A stretch of DNA of 64,000 bases from Filobasidium wieringae (GCA_001600055.1 BCIV01000001.1:923774-987773), one strand, 5' to 3'; numbered from the stretch's first letter, positions 51,922-63,980 are shown. Program-made: numbers and translations. The notes: generated by a model not told the origin, from the sequence alone.

Positions 51922-54900
51922 TCAGAAAGAAAGTGCCCTAGTCCTCCCGATGGTTCCTGTAGACCTGATCGGGAACTCCTCCTCAATCTCTGTTATGGGA
52001 AGTTCGTGTATCTGTTGCATAGCTCGAAGTCTCATACTGAGAGAAGCACACGATGATCAGTACACATCTTGTTCAGGGAACGATAGTGTTCACTTACTCC
52101 TCAATATCTTGCTTGTTCGCCTTGTAGGTCCATCCAGCGAATGCCATTCTTCGTAATCGCGAAACGGATCAAAACAGATACATTCGAAGTGGTGACGCTA
52201 TCACTCACTGCTTTCTGATGTCTAACAAGTGTGCTCCATGCTTTCGATCGGCTAGCATAGGATCTTTCGTCGCGTGGGCTGGTGCCCCTCCAGGCGGGGC
52301 TAAAGGCTCGTCAGGGATATCGTCGTCGAAATGTCGGGTGTCGCTGTCGGAAACAAGATCTGGCTGGTAAGGTGCACTTTCAAGGTGGATATCTAGAGAG
52401 TAGACAGATCAGTATCTTCTAGACCTGTCCCTCCCTCGATGTCGACGTACTTTTCCAGTCGATCGTTCGGAACCAGGGATGAGCCTTAATCTCTGCTGCT
52501 CCATCATCACCGAGACCGCTTCGAGGTCCATTCCGAGTCCCTCCAAGATTGCTGTTGTTCCAAGGATTGCTTCTCTCCGCAGTCATGATGCTGTTCGGTC
52601 GGTTGGTGGACGCGGTGGCCATGCTGCCCAAACGATGTTCTGGTTCACAGAGCAAGTTGGCGAGAAAATCGGTACATTGACGAGAGAGACGAGGCTTGGT
52701 GGGGAAACGCAAGGTTTCCCTCCAACTCAAGCTACACGCTATGGTATTAGCAACTGACGTATCACGTTATTCTAAAAGGGGTACTGACATTTTCTGACGG
52801 GTCTGATGTCTGGTACTAGATACGAAGGGTGGGAATCCATACAGACATTCGAAAGCTTCGCAGAAGATTCAGTTTGGGTGAACTCAACAGTGGTAGTGGT
52901 AGCGACATACCGATGCAACCCAAACTCCACCAGTCGCATGTGAACCTTTTGTCACCAGACCAGCGAACGGGTCAGTTCCTGTAGCACAAGCGCGTCTCTT
53001 GAATTACAACTTACCCGTAACCCATTCCCCGGATCACCTCTGTGCGAAACAATCATCTAAGTAACTCCATTTGTTAGAGCTAGAAGGCTGCTTACCTGGA
53101 GCCATGTATGAATTCGTCCCGCAGACACTCATAGCCAACTTTCGTCTCTTTCCGTCCCTCCAGGTCAACATACCCTGACCTTGATTGAGCCAGTCTTTGC
53201 CCATGATCGCCTCAACTTCACGGCGCTTCATGGTCTTTACCTTCATCTTAGATGGCTCTTCGAGATCGATACCATGCTTCTTCAGTAACGCTCGGCGTTG
53301 TTGATCATAGTCTGGTTCGCCATTTTCGTAAGCACGCGTTAGATCCCGCGTTTCAGATCGCTTACAGTAGGTATCATGAGCCCAGTGCAAGTCGTTTGCC
53401 AATCCAAAGTCAGAGATGCGAAGATGGCCCTCCTATGTCAAATCGAGTAATGAAAACGAGCACCTTCTGATAAAGAAGGAAGGATCTTCTTACTTTGGAG
53501 AAGAGGAAATTATCCTGCACAACCACAATGATTAAGCCACGCGCGGGAGACGGGGTTCGAGATGAAAACAGCCCAAACTTACAGGTTTGATGTCTCGGTG
53601 GATGAAACCGAGTTTATGAGTGGCTTCGATCGCTAAAATCATCTAGATTGAAAGTGGGGTTGGCGGTCTGCTCGTTCCAGAGGAAGACTCGACTCACCTC
53701 CGCTACATAGAATCGCGTAAAGTCCTCATCGAAAGTATCTCTCTCAACCAGCAAGTTGAGCAGATCGCCTCCACCTTCATAGGTGAGTACCTACAAGACA
53801 AATGGACAGTAAGCTGCTGCCGCGGTAGCTCATCCAATATGCACTTACCAGATACAACTTGTCCACATCCTCATATGGGACAAAGAGAGTTTGAGTCAAC
53901 CTCGATGACAGGCCTGATCGTCAGATTTGCTAACCTGAAAACTATAATGTAGCTTTACGATCCATTGCGCACCCGCGCCAGAGTTTGCAGCTGCCGCGAG
54001 CAGATCCTTTTCTGCACGTACATGACCTTCCTGTCCTTTGCGTAGCATGCTGAAAGGTGGGATATGTTATGGTCTCGTTCGACAGATAAAGCACACCTAA
54101 TGTACTCACTCTGCCTTTCGCAGCTAACTCGTCGCGCAACATACGTAAGCGCCAAGCCAGGCGAAATCCAGCACGAACGCACCTCTTTCATGGCAAACAG
54201 TTTGCCGGTATCTTTTTCCCTAACCAGACTGACAACCCCGAATGCACCATGACCGATCACCTTCAACTTTGCAAAGCTTAGAGTTCCGACCTTCTTTCTT
54301 TTCTCTCTGAGACCTTTCGTTTCTTCTTCCCTCCAAGTGTCTCTCAATCGTTGTTTCTCCTGCTCGGTACATCCCCTATTTTCCATCTCCTGTTCCAAAG
54401 CCAGTTCCCTTCGTCGACGGTTCAGGATATAGTTGTTAGGGTGGGCCGCTTCGATCGATTTAGGCGGTTTCAAGAGTGCGTGATAAAGGGTTTCAAAGTA
54501 GATCGCGACGGACATGGCCTTCTCCAGCGTCGGCAGCGAAGGTAGTACCACTCTACTGGGCATGGATTCGAACACGTCGTGTAGATCCGTCTCGAACTCC
54601 CTATCCAAAGTGGCCGAATTCACATTGGCAGCTCTTATCGTCGGGCTGTTTCCGCTCGCCTCTGTCGCCCTCGTAACACTAGGGAAAGGTAATCCATCGA
54701 TATCCTCCGGCCCGACGACCTGAGGTAATCTCTTCCCCTCGGCTTCCTCCTGAACGAGATCCTGTAACTTGGTACCGTTCCCAACGGCCCCTTTTCTACT
54801 CTTGATCCTCAACGGTAAAGTCGGTTTGATGACGATCTCTCGATCGTACGCCATGATATCCCTTTCCTCCTGACTGGGAGCGGCAAAAGCGCTCTCGAAC

Positions 54901-55103
54901 GGATTCCCGCTGGAATTGCCATGTTTACCTTTCGAGGGTGATGCTCGGGAGGGCGAGTACCTCGTGGGAGTCGCCAGACCTGGGGTAGAGAAAGGGATCC
55001 CCGGGGTGGATATTTGGAAGGAAGTCGATCGGAGTTGACCTGCGACTGGGTTCGAGGGTCTCGCTGTACTGATGGTCGTCTGTGAGTATGCGGATGAAGG
55101 CAT
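51922..55103 (-). CDS. NDR-family AGC protein kinase
   Basis: Model: complement(join(51922..52036, 52098..52148, 52209..52392, 52451..52731, 52789..52855, 52911..52945, 53015..53039, 53096..53432, 53504..53524, 53583..53642, 53698..53790, 53849..53869, 53935..54049, 54110..54123, 54183..55103)), 779 residues from the ATG at 55101-55103. After a disordered part come the Mob-binding-like helices (KAMSVAIYFETLYHALL, EEETKGLREKRKKV), then the kinase: LKVIGHGAFGVVSLV, LFAMKE, HVRAEKDLLAAAA, GFIHRDIKPDNFLF, ISDFGLANDLHW, an NDR-type insert of about 75 residues, SVCGTNSYMAPEVI, GFTCDWWSLGCI, and the AGC tail with FAGWTYK. FLF after HRDIKPDN suggests the fungal Ppk35-like branch rather than Cbk1/Orb6 or Dbf2/Sid2. 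Five exons are 35 bases or less. The frame is open upstream and may join the CRIB-motif gene. Confidence 0.85.
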
Positions 55104-55210
55104 CCCATTGATGACTCTCAACGTCTGGAACGGAGTTCCCCTGATGACCCCATGCCGGTCGTCATTAGCAACTGAACTCAAGCCTTAAGAACGCCGTTGA
55201 CAAAGCCCAC

Positions 55211-56447
55211 TCACCCGACCAGCCCTCTTTCCCTCGCAATCATACTCTGAGCAATAGCTCGAGCCTGTTGATCCGCCGCTCTCTGCTTGACGAGCGCCTT
55301 GATCGCGTCGGCCCATATGGGATCTGTTCCACGCCAAACGGATTCATCTGAGCCTGTGATTGTCTCAACAAAGGTCGGCTTGATGGAAGAAGGACAGACC
55401 TGCGATTTTACCCATCCCATCCATACCCCATCGCATCAACATGAACATGGCTTCCTCTTCCGATTCCGCATGTGCCAAATGTCTGTGTTCCCAAACCACA
55501 AAAGGGTCAACGGTCACCCTTTGAATCTCTGAGACGGATTGACGAACCTACCTGAAATCCATTGGCCAACTGATCAACCTCTTGTCCAAGCCGCCTCCCG
55601 TCCCACCCTGCGTCTGACCTGGAACGACTCCAGCGTTCATCCTAATCTTACCTCCCTGCCCCATTGCCGCTTGAGGGGGCCTCTTGACCCTCTGCGTACC
55701 GAGCAAGATGGATCCGAGCTGACCACGAGGTTTCCAATCTTCTTTCCCTTGAGGAGGTCTCGTCAGGATCTTTACGGTCCGGACGGGGTTCGGTGGGGAG
55801 GAAGGGAGAGCGGGATCGAGGGGGAGGACGGGTTTACGTTTGATCTTCTGAGGAATCCCGTCTATCTTGCTTGGGGGGCTCGGCGGTTGAAGTTGAGGTT
55901 GTGCTCGTGCTTGTGCTTGTGCTTGAGGTGAGGAGTTCCAGATACTACTCAAAGCACCTACAGCGGGATCTACGACGAATTGTTTCAAGCCTTTTACGCT
56001 TGCCATCATCATCGACCCAACCACGGGTGCTTGATTCAGTACCATCTCTCTCTCCCCGCCCTGAAGTTGTCTTAGCATCTGAGCGGCCTCGCTGGATTCC
56101 CTCTTCTTCTTGGGGGAAGAGAAGGTAGGTCGAAGGACCGGTTGCTCGAGGGGAGAAGGAAGATCCTCATACCTCTTCCCAGCGACGAACCCATCCGTTC
56201 CTTCCCTCATCACCTGATTCCCGTTCTCATCGTATTCCCAATCCCACCTCTCATCCCCTTCGGACCGTCCATCAGGCTGGGGAGGGGCGAGGGAAAGGAG
56301 ATCAAAGAAACCTTGATGAGCTATGGGTCCTCTGACTGTTTGAGGATGTACCGGATGAGAGGGCTGAGCGGGTTGACGAGTGGGGTAAGAGAAGAATTGG
56401 GTTCCTATTCCTGCGTAGTTGGTGGAGGGGGTTGGGGAAGGGTTCAT
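55211..56447 (-). CDS. CRIB-motif protein (Cdc42/Rac-binding type)
   Basis: Model: complement(join(55211..55353, 55412..55482, 55552..56447)), 369 residues ending in TGA. The first 290 residues are Pro/Gln/Ser-rich with DERWDWEYDENGNQVM and SMMMASVKGLKQFVVDPAVG. Across the first intron runs ISWPMDFRHLAHAESEEE (from I292), which fits the CRIB consensus I-S-x-P-x2-F-x-H-x2-H but has A-E where V-G is usual. A helical end follows (WADAIKALVKQRAADQQARA). CRIB motifs bind GTP-loaded Cdc42 or Rac, so a polarity role is inferred. The stop lies inside a GTGAGT donor. If that donor is used, the protein continues in frame into the NDR kinase (see findings). Confidence 0.65.
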
Positions 56448-57329
56448 CTTGTTCGAGAAGGCGATGCTGAAGCTTCAGATGGATCGCGACAATGTATCCA
56501 GGCTGATGTGAGGTTGATGTGAGGACGATAGTCGCTCCGAATGAATCCAGAGATGAGAGATGATGATCGATCTGTTCCCCTCGCAACAAGGTGTTTGCTG
56601 TGTAACGAGGAGAGGCGATAAGCCGTGAAAGAGCAGCGTACTCGGCTATCAATGTACCGAAAGCGAGAGACTTGATGTTTGATGGCTCGACAGAAACCGC
56701 TCAGACGTTTCCTACGCTTGGTCAGGCAGAGGGAGTCGAGGTATCCACCGCCTCGTCAGATCATGTCGAGCAGCCTAGAATGGTCGGTCAGCCGTAGTAT
56801 CAAGTCCCAACAAAAGCTATGAGCTATGAGCTACGATGAGAAGCTGGAGATCGAGGTCTGTACATGAACAACGATGGACGGGCGTATTTGATCGCGTACA
56901 ATCAACTCATCAGTTTCGCGTTTCAGATCGACGGACAAGAGCGGACCACCAACGGCCCCGCAGGTTACCTGACTCTGCGTAGTCGGGAACAACAATCACC
57001 TTCTCTTACTCAGCATATCACTCAGCGTGAGGGTACATGACTCTTTCATCTACGATGACTGTTTTTGCTCCTTTTCTCCTTTTGAAACTCTATCAAAAAG
57101 GATTCTTCTCCAGCTTCTCCCGCCATCATCAGCTCGCTCTTTGTCCTCCATGTCACACGCCCAGAAAAGCATCCGACCGAATTACGTTATCGGTCGAGAA
57201 TACTTCCGGATCGACGAGGCATACTCATCACTTCGACTCTGCATCCTTCTGAAGATGTCGTCCTGCATCCTTCTTTCCCGCCGTTCTTCCTCCCCAAACG
57301 CCAAGACCTGACCTGGTTACCATACAGAC
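56448..57329. other. Divergent promoter region (CRIB protein / AIG2-like gene)
   Basis: 882 bases between divergent starts. A short imperfect tandem of GAGCTATGAGCTA is seen near 56818-56840. No gene recognised. Confidence 0.5.
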
Positions 57330-58845
57330 ATGGCCTCCCCACCAGCACAATACACCTGGTCCAAAGAAGTAGACAAGTTGAAGAACCGGTTGTCCCTTTT
57401 ATCGCAGAGCAGTCTGGAGGAAGAAGATCCACCTACGACCTCAGAGAAAGGGGAGGAAGAGCCGTTGGATGATGTCCCTCTGTTCGTCGAGGAGGATATG
57501 GAAGGGGTAAAACGCAGGGTGGTCGGACAGGGGGAGAGGATGAGTTCGTTTGAGAAGAGAGAGAATAAGGATCAGCGTTACGATTGTCAGTAGGACCGGT
57601 TGTTTTTCCCCACTCGTCTGGCTGGCTGACGGGTCCTTTCGTAATCACCTTCCCGCTCCTTCTTCGTTTCGACTCGAACCGTTCTGTTTTTGGGATAAAA
57701 GTCTTCTTCTATGGAACCCTCATGCACCCAACGATCCTTACCAGAGTCCTAGGTCATTCAAACGACGATTTGAAATTCCAGGACGCTATCCTCAAAGTCA
57801 GTCACCCCTTCCATTTCGGGACATGTTCGTTTGAATCAACAATCAATCTCAATCTCAATCCGATCTGCAGGGGTTTGTGAGGCATCACGTCCGATCGGTA
57901 GATTACCCCGCTATCATCCCTTCCTTGGAATCCGGTAAACTCCTGGGCAGGCGAGTCGCCAGTCCCTTCAATCCGTCTTCCTCGTAGACTTATCTCTTCG
58001 TTCTTCTGAATTTAGAGACTTGGAAGCGGACGAAGCATGTGTCAGAGGGACTTATGTCAGTGGACTCACTAAAGTGGATGTCTTGGCTTTAGATGCCTTT
58101 GAGGGCGATGTGAGTCCATTCCCTCTTTTCACACACGCACTGTTTCCCGAAACCCCAGCTTGACGCCCGATTCGTTCGGTACGCTAGGAATACGCTCGAC
58201 TGCTTATAAAAACGACCAGCTCGAACCCTTACCTCCTCACCCCTCTCTTCTCACCCCCCCTCCTCACACCGGACGCCAACGAGACCCCCATGCTCCCCAC
58301 TCCCCTCTCCTCGCCTTACTTCCAAAACGTTCCGGTAAAACCTAGTATCCTCACGCTCAGCACTCCCCGTACGCTCGGACAACTCAAGGGAGTAGAGGAA
58401 TTGAAGAGGGTCGAGATGAAGGTAGGGGAGGCGCAGGAGAGAGCGGAGAAGGCGGAAGAAGGGTTCGCTCAGGTCGAAGGGTGGGTTTACGTTTGGAGGG
58501 AAGAAGTGGGCAGGTTGGAGAAGAAGATCTGGGAGTGAGTCGGTCTTTCCGCTTTCAAGACGCCCGTGTTGCGTGCGCGAACGGCTGATCCGGTCGATTC
58601 GTGTTAGTTTCGAATCGTTCTTAACGGAGAAATCTCAACGATGGACAGGACATCCAGCTCCGGCCGTCCCAGACCAATCTTCCCCCGTATTCAATTCGAC
58701 AGAAGCCGACTTTATACAGAAAAGATTCGATACGTTTCAAGGGAGGAGCGCTGTGGCTGAACGAGACGAGAGCGAGTACGCCGCGGTCGATGAGCTTAGG
58801 GAGAGGCTGAATAGGACTGAATTGGGCTCGGGGGACGCGGTTTGA
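57330..58845 (+). CDS. AIG2-like gamma-glutamylcyclotransferase family protein
   Basis: Model: join(57330..57585, 57702..57796, 57871..57950, 58016..58109, 58188..58534, 58608..58845), 369 residues. The cyclotransferase fold begins at about residue 86: FFFYGTLMHPTILTRVLG (the family's YGTL loop), DYPAIIP, VRGTYVSGLTKVDVLALDAF and EGDEYAR. An 85-residue acidic N-terminal extension and a C-terminal half with a coiled coil (ELKRVEMKVGEAQERAEKAE) flank it. Family enzymes cut gamma-glutamyl amines or peptides; the substrate here is unknown. Two junctions are unusual: the first intron ends AAAAG, and the intron at 57951-58015 starts GCGAGT, a GC donor. Confidence 0.85.
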
Positions 58846-59088
58846 GCGGAGGAAGGGTTGGATATATATACAGGGTCCCCGTCCATCGTGGGAGATGAAT
58901 GGATGTGATACCAAGGTTATGCTTTCCTTGTCTTTGTGACAATATGATATGATACCCCCTTTCCCGGATCGACCGGATGTTAATTGCTTCCGCCATCGAC
59001 GTCGAATCTTTGTATTCTGCTCTTGCTCAAATGCTTCAGACCACTCGCTGACTCGTTAGGTCAGAGATCAGAGACTTCAACCACCACA

Positions 59089-61075
59089 ATGGAACCGGAC
59101 GTCGCTTTAGATACCACGATGGAGCCGGATCATAGAGACCTCGTTGACCGGCTAGCCCCTGAGATTCTCTGCAACATCATCGGCTATCTTGACTTCGAAG
59201 ATTGTATGAACATACGTCTTCTTAGTCGAGCTTGGTCTCAGTTCATGGAATCTCATGAGAGTTATATCATGAAGAGGGTCGCTCAAGAGCAATTGGAGGT
59301 CGCTCCTCCCTGTCAATCTCCAAACCAAGTCCATGCAACTTGGACAGATATCTGTAAGTACACTTAAAGGCATGTCAGTCTCGTAGATTTGACGTTGCAT
59401 TATTGATACAGGTCTCTGCAAGAAACAGTCTGATCGTAATAGGCAGCGGTCAAAATTTAGAAGGAGTTACATGTCTACAATAGGAGATGACGAAAGTGAC
59501 GTATGGCGTCTAAAGGTTGACGAAGATCGTCGGCTATTATTTACCGTCTGTCAAAGTGAGTCCGAGCGTTCGAGTTCAACCATATTTAGTCAGAGGTGTT
59601 TGCTGAACACTGACGCTCCCTCAACAGGCATCGAAAATCCAGAAGTTGAGGCTTCGTTGAGGGTAAAGCATCTGGATACCGGACAAGATCTTCAAGAGAT
59701 ACCTTTGGCCGCAATGTACTGCCACATAGAGTATGATTCCGGTTATCTGGTGTTGTCCGAAGCGAGAAGTACTTATGATCCAAGTTCTTCATCGCAAACA
59801 AGAGACTGACCATCTCTCAAACAGAGATCAAGGTTTATGTGGTGGATGTATCGAAAATACCAGCCAGATCAGTCTGGGAGACGAACGGAGACATCTTGAG
59901 GCTTCATGCTGAACAAATCCCCGACTTCCGGTTCTCTGCCTTGCGATTACGAGGAACACAGCTTTGTCTTACTGGCACGGAAGAAGCCAGGTTCATTGGT
60001 GAGCCGAATCCCATGTCAGCCGAGACTACGGACAGCTGAATCCGCTTTTCAGATATCCTTACGATGCAGGTAATCGAGACTGCTGCTTTGCCTTTTACGC
60101 CAGCTACTCAAGTGAGTCGTATTGCAATGCGGACTCGAATTCTCTAATGAATCCGTTGATTAGGCAGTTCAATATATCGAATTTGATGAAGAATATCTCT
60201 TTATTTGTATCAATGATCATATCCGGGAGTCGAATCTTTACACCTGGTGTCGGAAGTCTTCAAAACGAGCAGCCGGGGCACCAAACTCATCGTTAATTCC
60301 CCCATCGCTAGGAGTACCATTGCGAGCTCATGAATTTTGGCTCAAATCGCCATATATCTATGGAGATCAAGATTTTGTCCATAACCTCCAGTGGGTCAAT
60401 GAGAGAATAGTGACGGAAAATCTCTTCCGAGCAAACGCGTACGCCTACTTTCATATTCTCTGTACAGCCATACTGATCTGACCAACACCGTAGTGTACAT
60501 TATGGAAAGCGTCATCTAGTGGTAGCGGAGAAGGATGGAACCTTCCACATCATTGAAAACTACAGAACTAGACTGTCTAAAGGTGACGACTTCCTCCAGG
60601 ATTGCCTGACGTTTGATCTCCACCTCAATAACGGGACCGAAGTGGTTTTGCTATCGATAGAGGACGATATGGCGGTGTTTCTGGTCGTATGTTTTTCTAA
60701 GATTGATTCATCTTCTGGTTTGTTTGCTGACGATGGAAGGGAGGCGCTAACAGACACAAAAATACACAGCCCAGCTCTGGGTGTATAAAGTAGATCTGAG
60801 CCAGAACTCTACAAGCTGGAATAACAGCTTGGGCAAGTCCGTTTTCCCCACTCAAGCCTGGGAAACAGGAAACCTTCGGATGATCGATAATCAGGAGGAA
60901 CCTGACGTAGGTGCACTTCAGGTGACTCGTAATGGCATCTACCACTGTGCACGACAGCCAGGTAAGTTTGTTCTGGCACGATGGCACAATTTTCGCTAAC
61001 TCTGGTATTGATTCTGCAGGCGCCGATAACACCAGAGTAGCACGATTACTGTGGACACCACATCAGTTGAGCTGA
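59089..61075 (+). CDS. F-box protein
   Basis: Predicted substrate receptor of an SCF ubiquitin ligase; target unknown. Model: join(59089..59353, 59412..59555, 59628..59768, 59825..59998, 60053..60111, 60164..60438, 60494..60683, 60754..60961, 61020..61075), 503 residues. The F-box is near the start: LAPEILCNIIGYLDFEDCMN then IRLLSRAWSQFM (about residues 21-53). The remaining 440 residues show repeated beta-type segments (DVWRLKVDEDRRLLFTVCQ, YDSGYLVLSEAR, TQLCLTGTEEARFI, YIEFDEEYLFICINDHI, LVVAEKDGTFHII), which could build a propeller-like domain, but I see no WD signature. All nine exons join in frame. It resembles lineage-expanded F-box proteins of basidiomycetes. Confidence 0.78.
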
Positions 61076-61451
61076 ATACAGCCACAGACATCTGCAAATT
61101 CTTGCCCCACGTCCGCTGTATTAACAATCTCAACAGTCTACTGATGTAAACTGAGATCTAACGATCGGGAGATATTGAATGTACTGCAGGAGACCGCAAC
61201 GAGTTCCGGTATAATCACGATTGCGCTACATTTTCATCAAACGAGATACATCTCTTCCACGCCCAGACCGACGGATGATCGGGTGGAAAGAGTTCTTCGA
61301 GCGATTTCATGCTCAGGGAGTGATCCCCAATCCACCCGCCCCTCTTGGTCCAATCCCAACTGTTCCGATCCTCCATCCTATCAAGCGAAAGAACGTATTT
61401 GATCAGTTTTAGGTTTTTAAGGCGGGCGATGGCTATAGAGATAGGACGACA
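61076..61451. other. Convergent gap (F-box / TMEM205-like gene)
   Basis: 3' flanks of two convergent genes. Short plus-strand frames (61175-61412) lack family resemblance. Confidence 0.45.
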
Positions 61452-62229
61452 CTAACCGATCAATCCGGTAGCGATCAGACCGACCATGTTGAGGGTTGTA
61501 GAAGCTCCATGCAACCTAGAGAACCGTTTGTTGAGATCCTTCATCTGGGTAGAAGACTGCGAGAATGATCCGTCGAGGTTAGATTCAACGCACATCGGCG
61601 CGGATGCATGATAGCGACTTACAGAAGCCTCGGGCGTCTTCCCCTCGATCCTCTCTAATCGATGTCGCTCAAACATCACATTCGTCGCGCTCGGGGTGAC
61701 CCAGATCCCATTGACACCCGCCACAACAGCTCCGACTAGACTCAGTCCCGCGGTGCTCGACCAGAATTCACGGCCATTCAGTGCTGAAAGAGTTGCAAGG
61801 GGGGCAGATTTGAAGGAGGAGAGAAGAGCAGGTCGGAGTTTAAGGTCGATTGTGAGCAGGGAGAGGGAACCGATCGTAGTGTAGAGGAAGAAGATGGGGA
61901 AGAGACGGGACTGAAGATTTCCGAATACTTGACGAGGAACTGTGACGTTAAGAATGGTCAGCAGGGTAGAAGATGAGTGGAACGAAGCGAACAGATCATT
62001 TACGATATCGGAACGCGACTATCCCTCCTATGAAAGAGTTCCAAATCTGTAAGGACGTAAGTCCGGGATCAACACAGCTATCTTGGACAGCTCGATCGAC
62101 CTATCGTCGCTTCGTCGGCCGTTAACTCACGTTGGCACCGAACAGAGCACCGTATCCCAAAACATACGCCCCTCTGAGCGTTCGAGGGGTGTGCGACCAG
62201 GCGTTGAGACTGGAGATTGCTGATCCCAT
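61452..62229 (-). CDS. TMEM205-like (DUF4149) multi-pass membrane protein
   Basis: Model: complement(join(61452..61556, 61623..61939, 62004..62046, 62131..62229)), 187 residues. Predicted membrane segments in order: GAYVLGYGALFGANIWNSFI, the region around LFPIFFLYTTIGSLSLLTI, AGLSLVGAVVAGVNGIWVT, and a final NMVGLIATGLIG. The motifs FGANIWNSFIGG, FGNLQSRLFP, and WVTPSATNVMFERHRLE then FSRLHGASTTLN are typical of the TMEM205-like family (fungal Pet9-independent, function unknown). All introns have GT donors and CAG acceptors. Diverges from the casein kinase gene. Confidence 0.82.
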
Positions 62230-63333
62230 TATATTACTTGAATGGGTTTCTGTGATAGCTGTGATAGAGTGAACAGTGCTTCGTAGGAGAAAACAGGACG
62301 AGCGTTTGGTATTTTGTAGAATTTGTAGTAGCCGGTAACAACATTCGAACTGATCTACGATCGATTGCAACCATTCAACTATGACGACAGCCGATCTTCC
62401 GGTCCGCGGTGCTAGCTAGCTCTCATGCGTTTCCAGGGACATGTGTTTTGGCTCGTGGCGTTTCAGGCTCAGAGAGCCATGCGTGATTCCGGTGACTTCT
62501 GGGCGGAGATGCGGGGAAGGCTTCGTCCAGGTAGAGTCTATCTGGCTGTATAGTAAGACTCATGCTGTGGGCGTGGTTAACTTCATGAGTAGAGGATGTT
62601 ACTACTATCTGAGACTGGTTCTCATCGGATATGCGACAGCTATACAAGTTGTCGAGGATTTTGATCCAGGGGTGTGGTGTGTAACGGAACGACCTACGCA
62701 CGCGAGAAATGATGAAAGTGGGTTGTGATTGTCGTTCGTTGTTGACTTGAGGTGAGACCACCCGTGGACTGTCCGAATCGTCTCTCACACCTCACCTCTG
62801 GTCTCGGCCTCTAGCCATACACACTTGTCGCTCACAACCCGATATGCAGCACCCCCTTTGCTCGATTTCTCACACTCTTGCGTTCCTTTATCTTCTGCAC
62901 TCCTTCATACTTCCCCTCGGCCCCTAGTCCGTATCAGCAGGTTCACCGTGACTCCGCGCATCAACCGGTTCAACTATAAAAGAGAGCGTAGTTGATAACA
63001 TTTGGACGTCGATCATCTTTCCCTCTCCGTCCCTACGCCCTTATAAGCAAATTCGAAGCACCTTCAAGCATACAAAGAGATTCTTGGATCTTCAGGAGAT
63101 ATTCCTTTGGTGTTCCATCCCAAAACAAACAACGTCCGCGCTTAGATCAACGGACCGAAACGATCAATAACACGCTCTCGACCGTTCATCACCGAATTCA
63201 CAATCAGCTTGATCCATCCTCTCAACCAAGACATCCTCCCAATTGCACTCGCCCTCGCACCTCACCTCTCCACTCACTCAACAACCTTTTCAACTCCACG
63301 TGATCATCCGAATCACCCTTCTCTTCCTGTTAC
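62230..63333. other. Divergent region: TMEM205-like promoter, casein kinase promoter and leader
   Basis: 1.1 kb between divergent starts. Open frames at 62423-62788 on both strands show no family resemblance. The last 170 bases are CA/CT-rich leader. A TATA-like element is listed separately. Confidence 0.5.
62975..62982 (+). promoter_or_regulatory. TATA-like element upstream of casein kinase I
   Basis: TATAAAAG, about 350 bases before the ATG at 63334, followed by a C/T- and CA-rich leader. A good match to the TATA consensus but unsupported by other data. Confidence 0.35.
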
Positions 63334-63980
63334 ATGGCAACCACACACATCATCTCCACATCAAACAACATGTCCAGCTCTAACGCGCAATCCGCACCTA
63401 CTGCTGGAAGCTCGAGTAACGTTGTCGGAGTACACTACAAGGTCGGCAAGAAGATCGGAGAGGGTAGTTTCGGAGTCATCTTCGAAGGTAAGTTCACAGG
63501 CGGAACCCGTGTGAGATATGGGAGAAGAGGATGCTGATGTGATTCATGGTTCGGACTGATTTTAGGTACTAACCTTCTGAACTCTCAAACCGTTGCGATC
63601 AAATTCGTAAGTAGAGAAGCAGTTCATGCTTCGAATCTTCCAGCACCGGGCACAATTTGACTAATTACAACATCATGTCGTGTCTCAACAGGAACCCAGG
63701 AAGTCCGATGCACCTCAATTGAGAGACGAGTACCGTTCTTACAAGATCCTCTCCGGATGTCGTAAGTCGCATCCGCTCCTGGCGACTTCATCTCTGTCTC
63801 TCTTTAATCTAACAACAACTCTCATTGAAAGACGGAATCCCTCAAGTCTACTACTTTGGACAAGAAGGATTACATAACATTCTAGTCATCGATCTCCTCG
63901 GTCCCTCGATGGAGGACTTGTTCGATATGTGTGGCCGGAAGTTCTCCGTAAAGACCTGTGCAATGGTCGCTAAGCAGATG
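63334..63980 (+). CDS. YCK2: Casein kinase I, Yck1/2-type (3' partial)
   Basis: CK1-family Ser/Thr kinase of the membrane-associated Yck group (CCK1 in Cryptococcus), with roles in morphogenesis and nutrient signalling. Model so far: join(63334..63487, 63566..63606, 63692..63761, 63832..63980>), continuing past the window: GTCAGT at 63981 is the next donor. Visible kinase parts: [94 protein letters not shown]. These match Yck1/2 closely. A second ATG at 63370 (MSSSNAQ) is possible. The catalytic loop and the C-terminal lipidation signal lie outside. The last complete intron ends AAAG. Confidence 0.94.

Noticed and set aside
59586..61032. Minus-strand frames opposite the F-box gene.
   Set aside because: They are shadows; the plus-strand model joins nine exons in frame with standard splice sites.
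62423..62788. Overlapping frames on both strands between the TMEM205-like and casein kinase genes.
   Set aside because: Neither shows a family motif, and both lie in a divergent promoter region.
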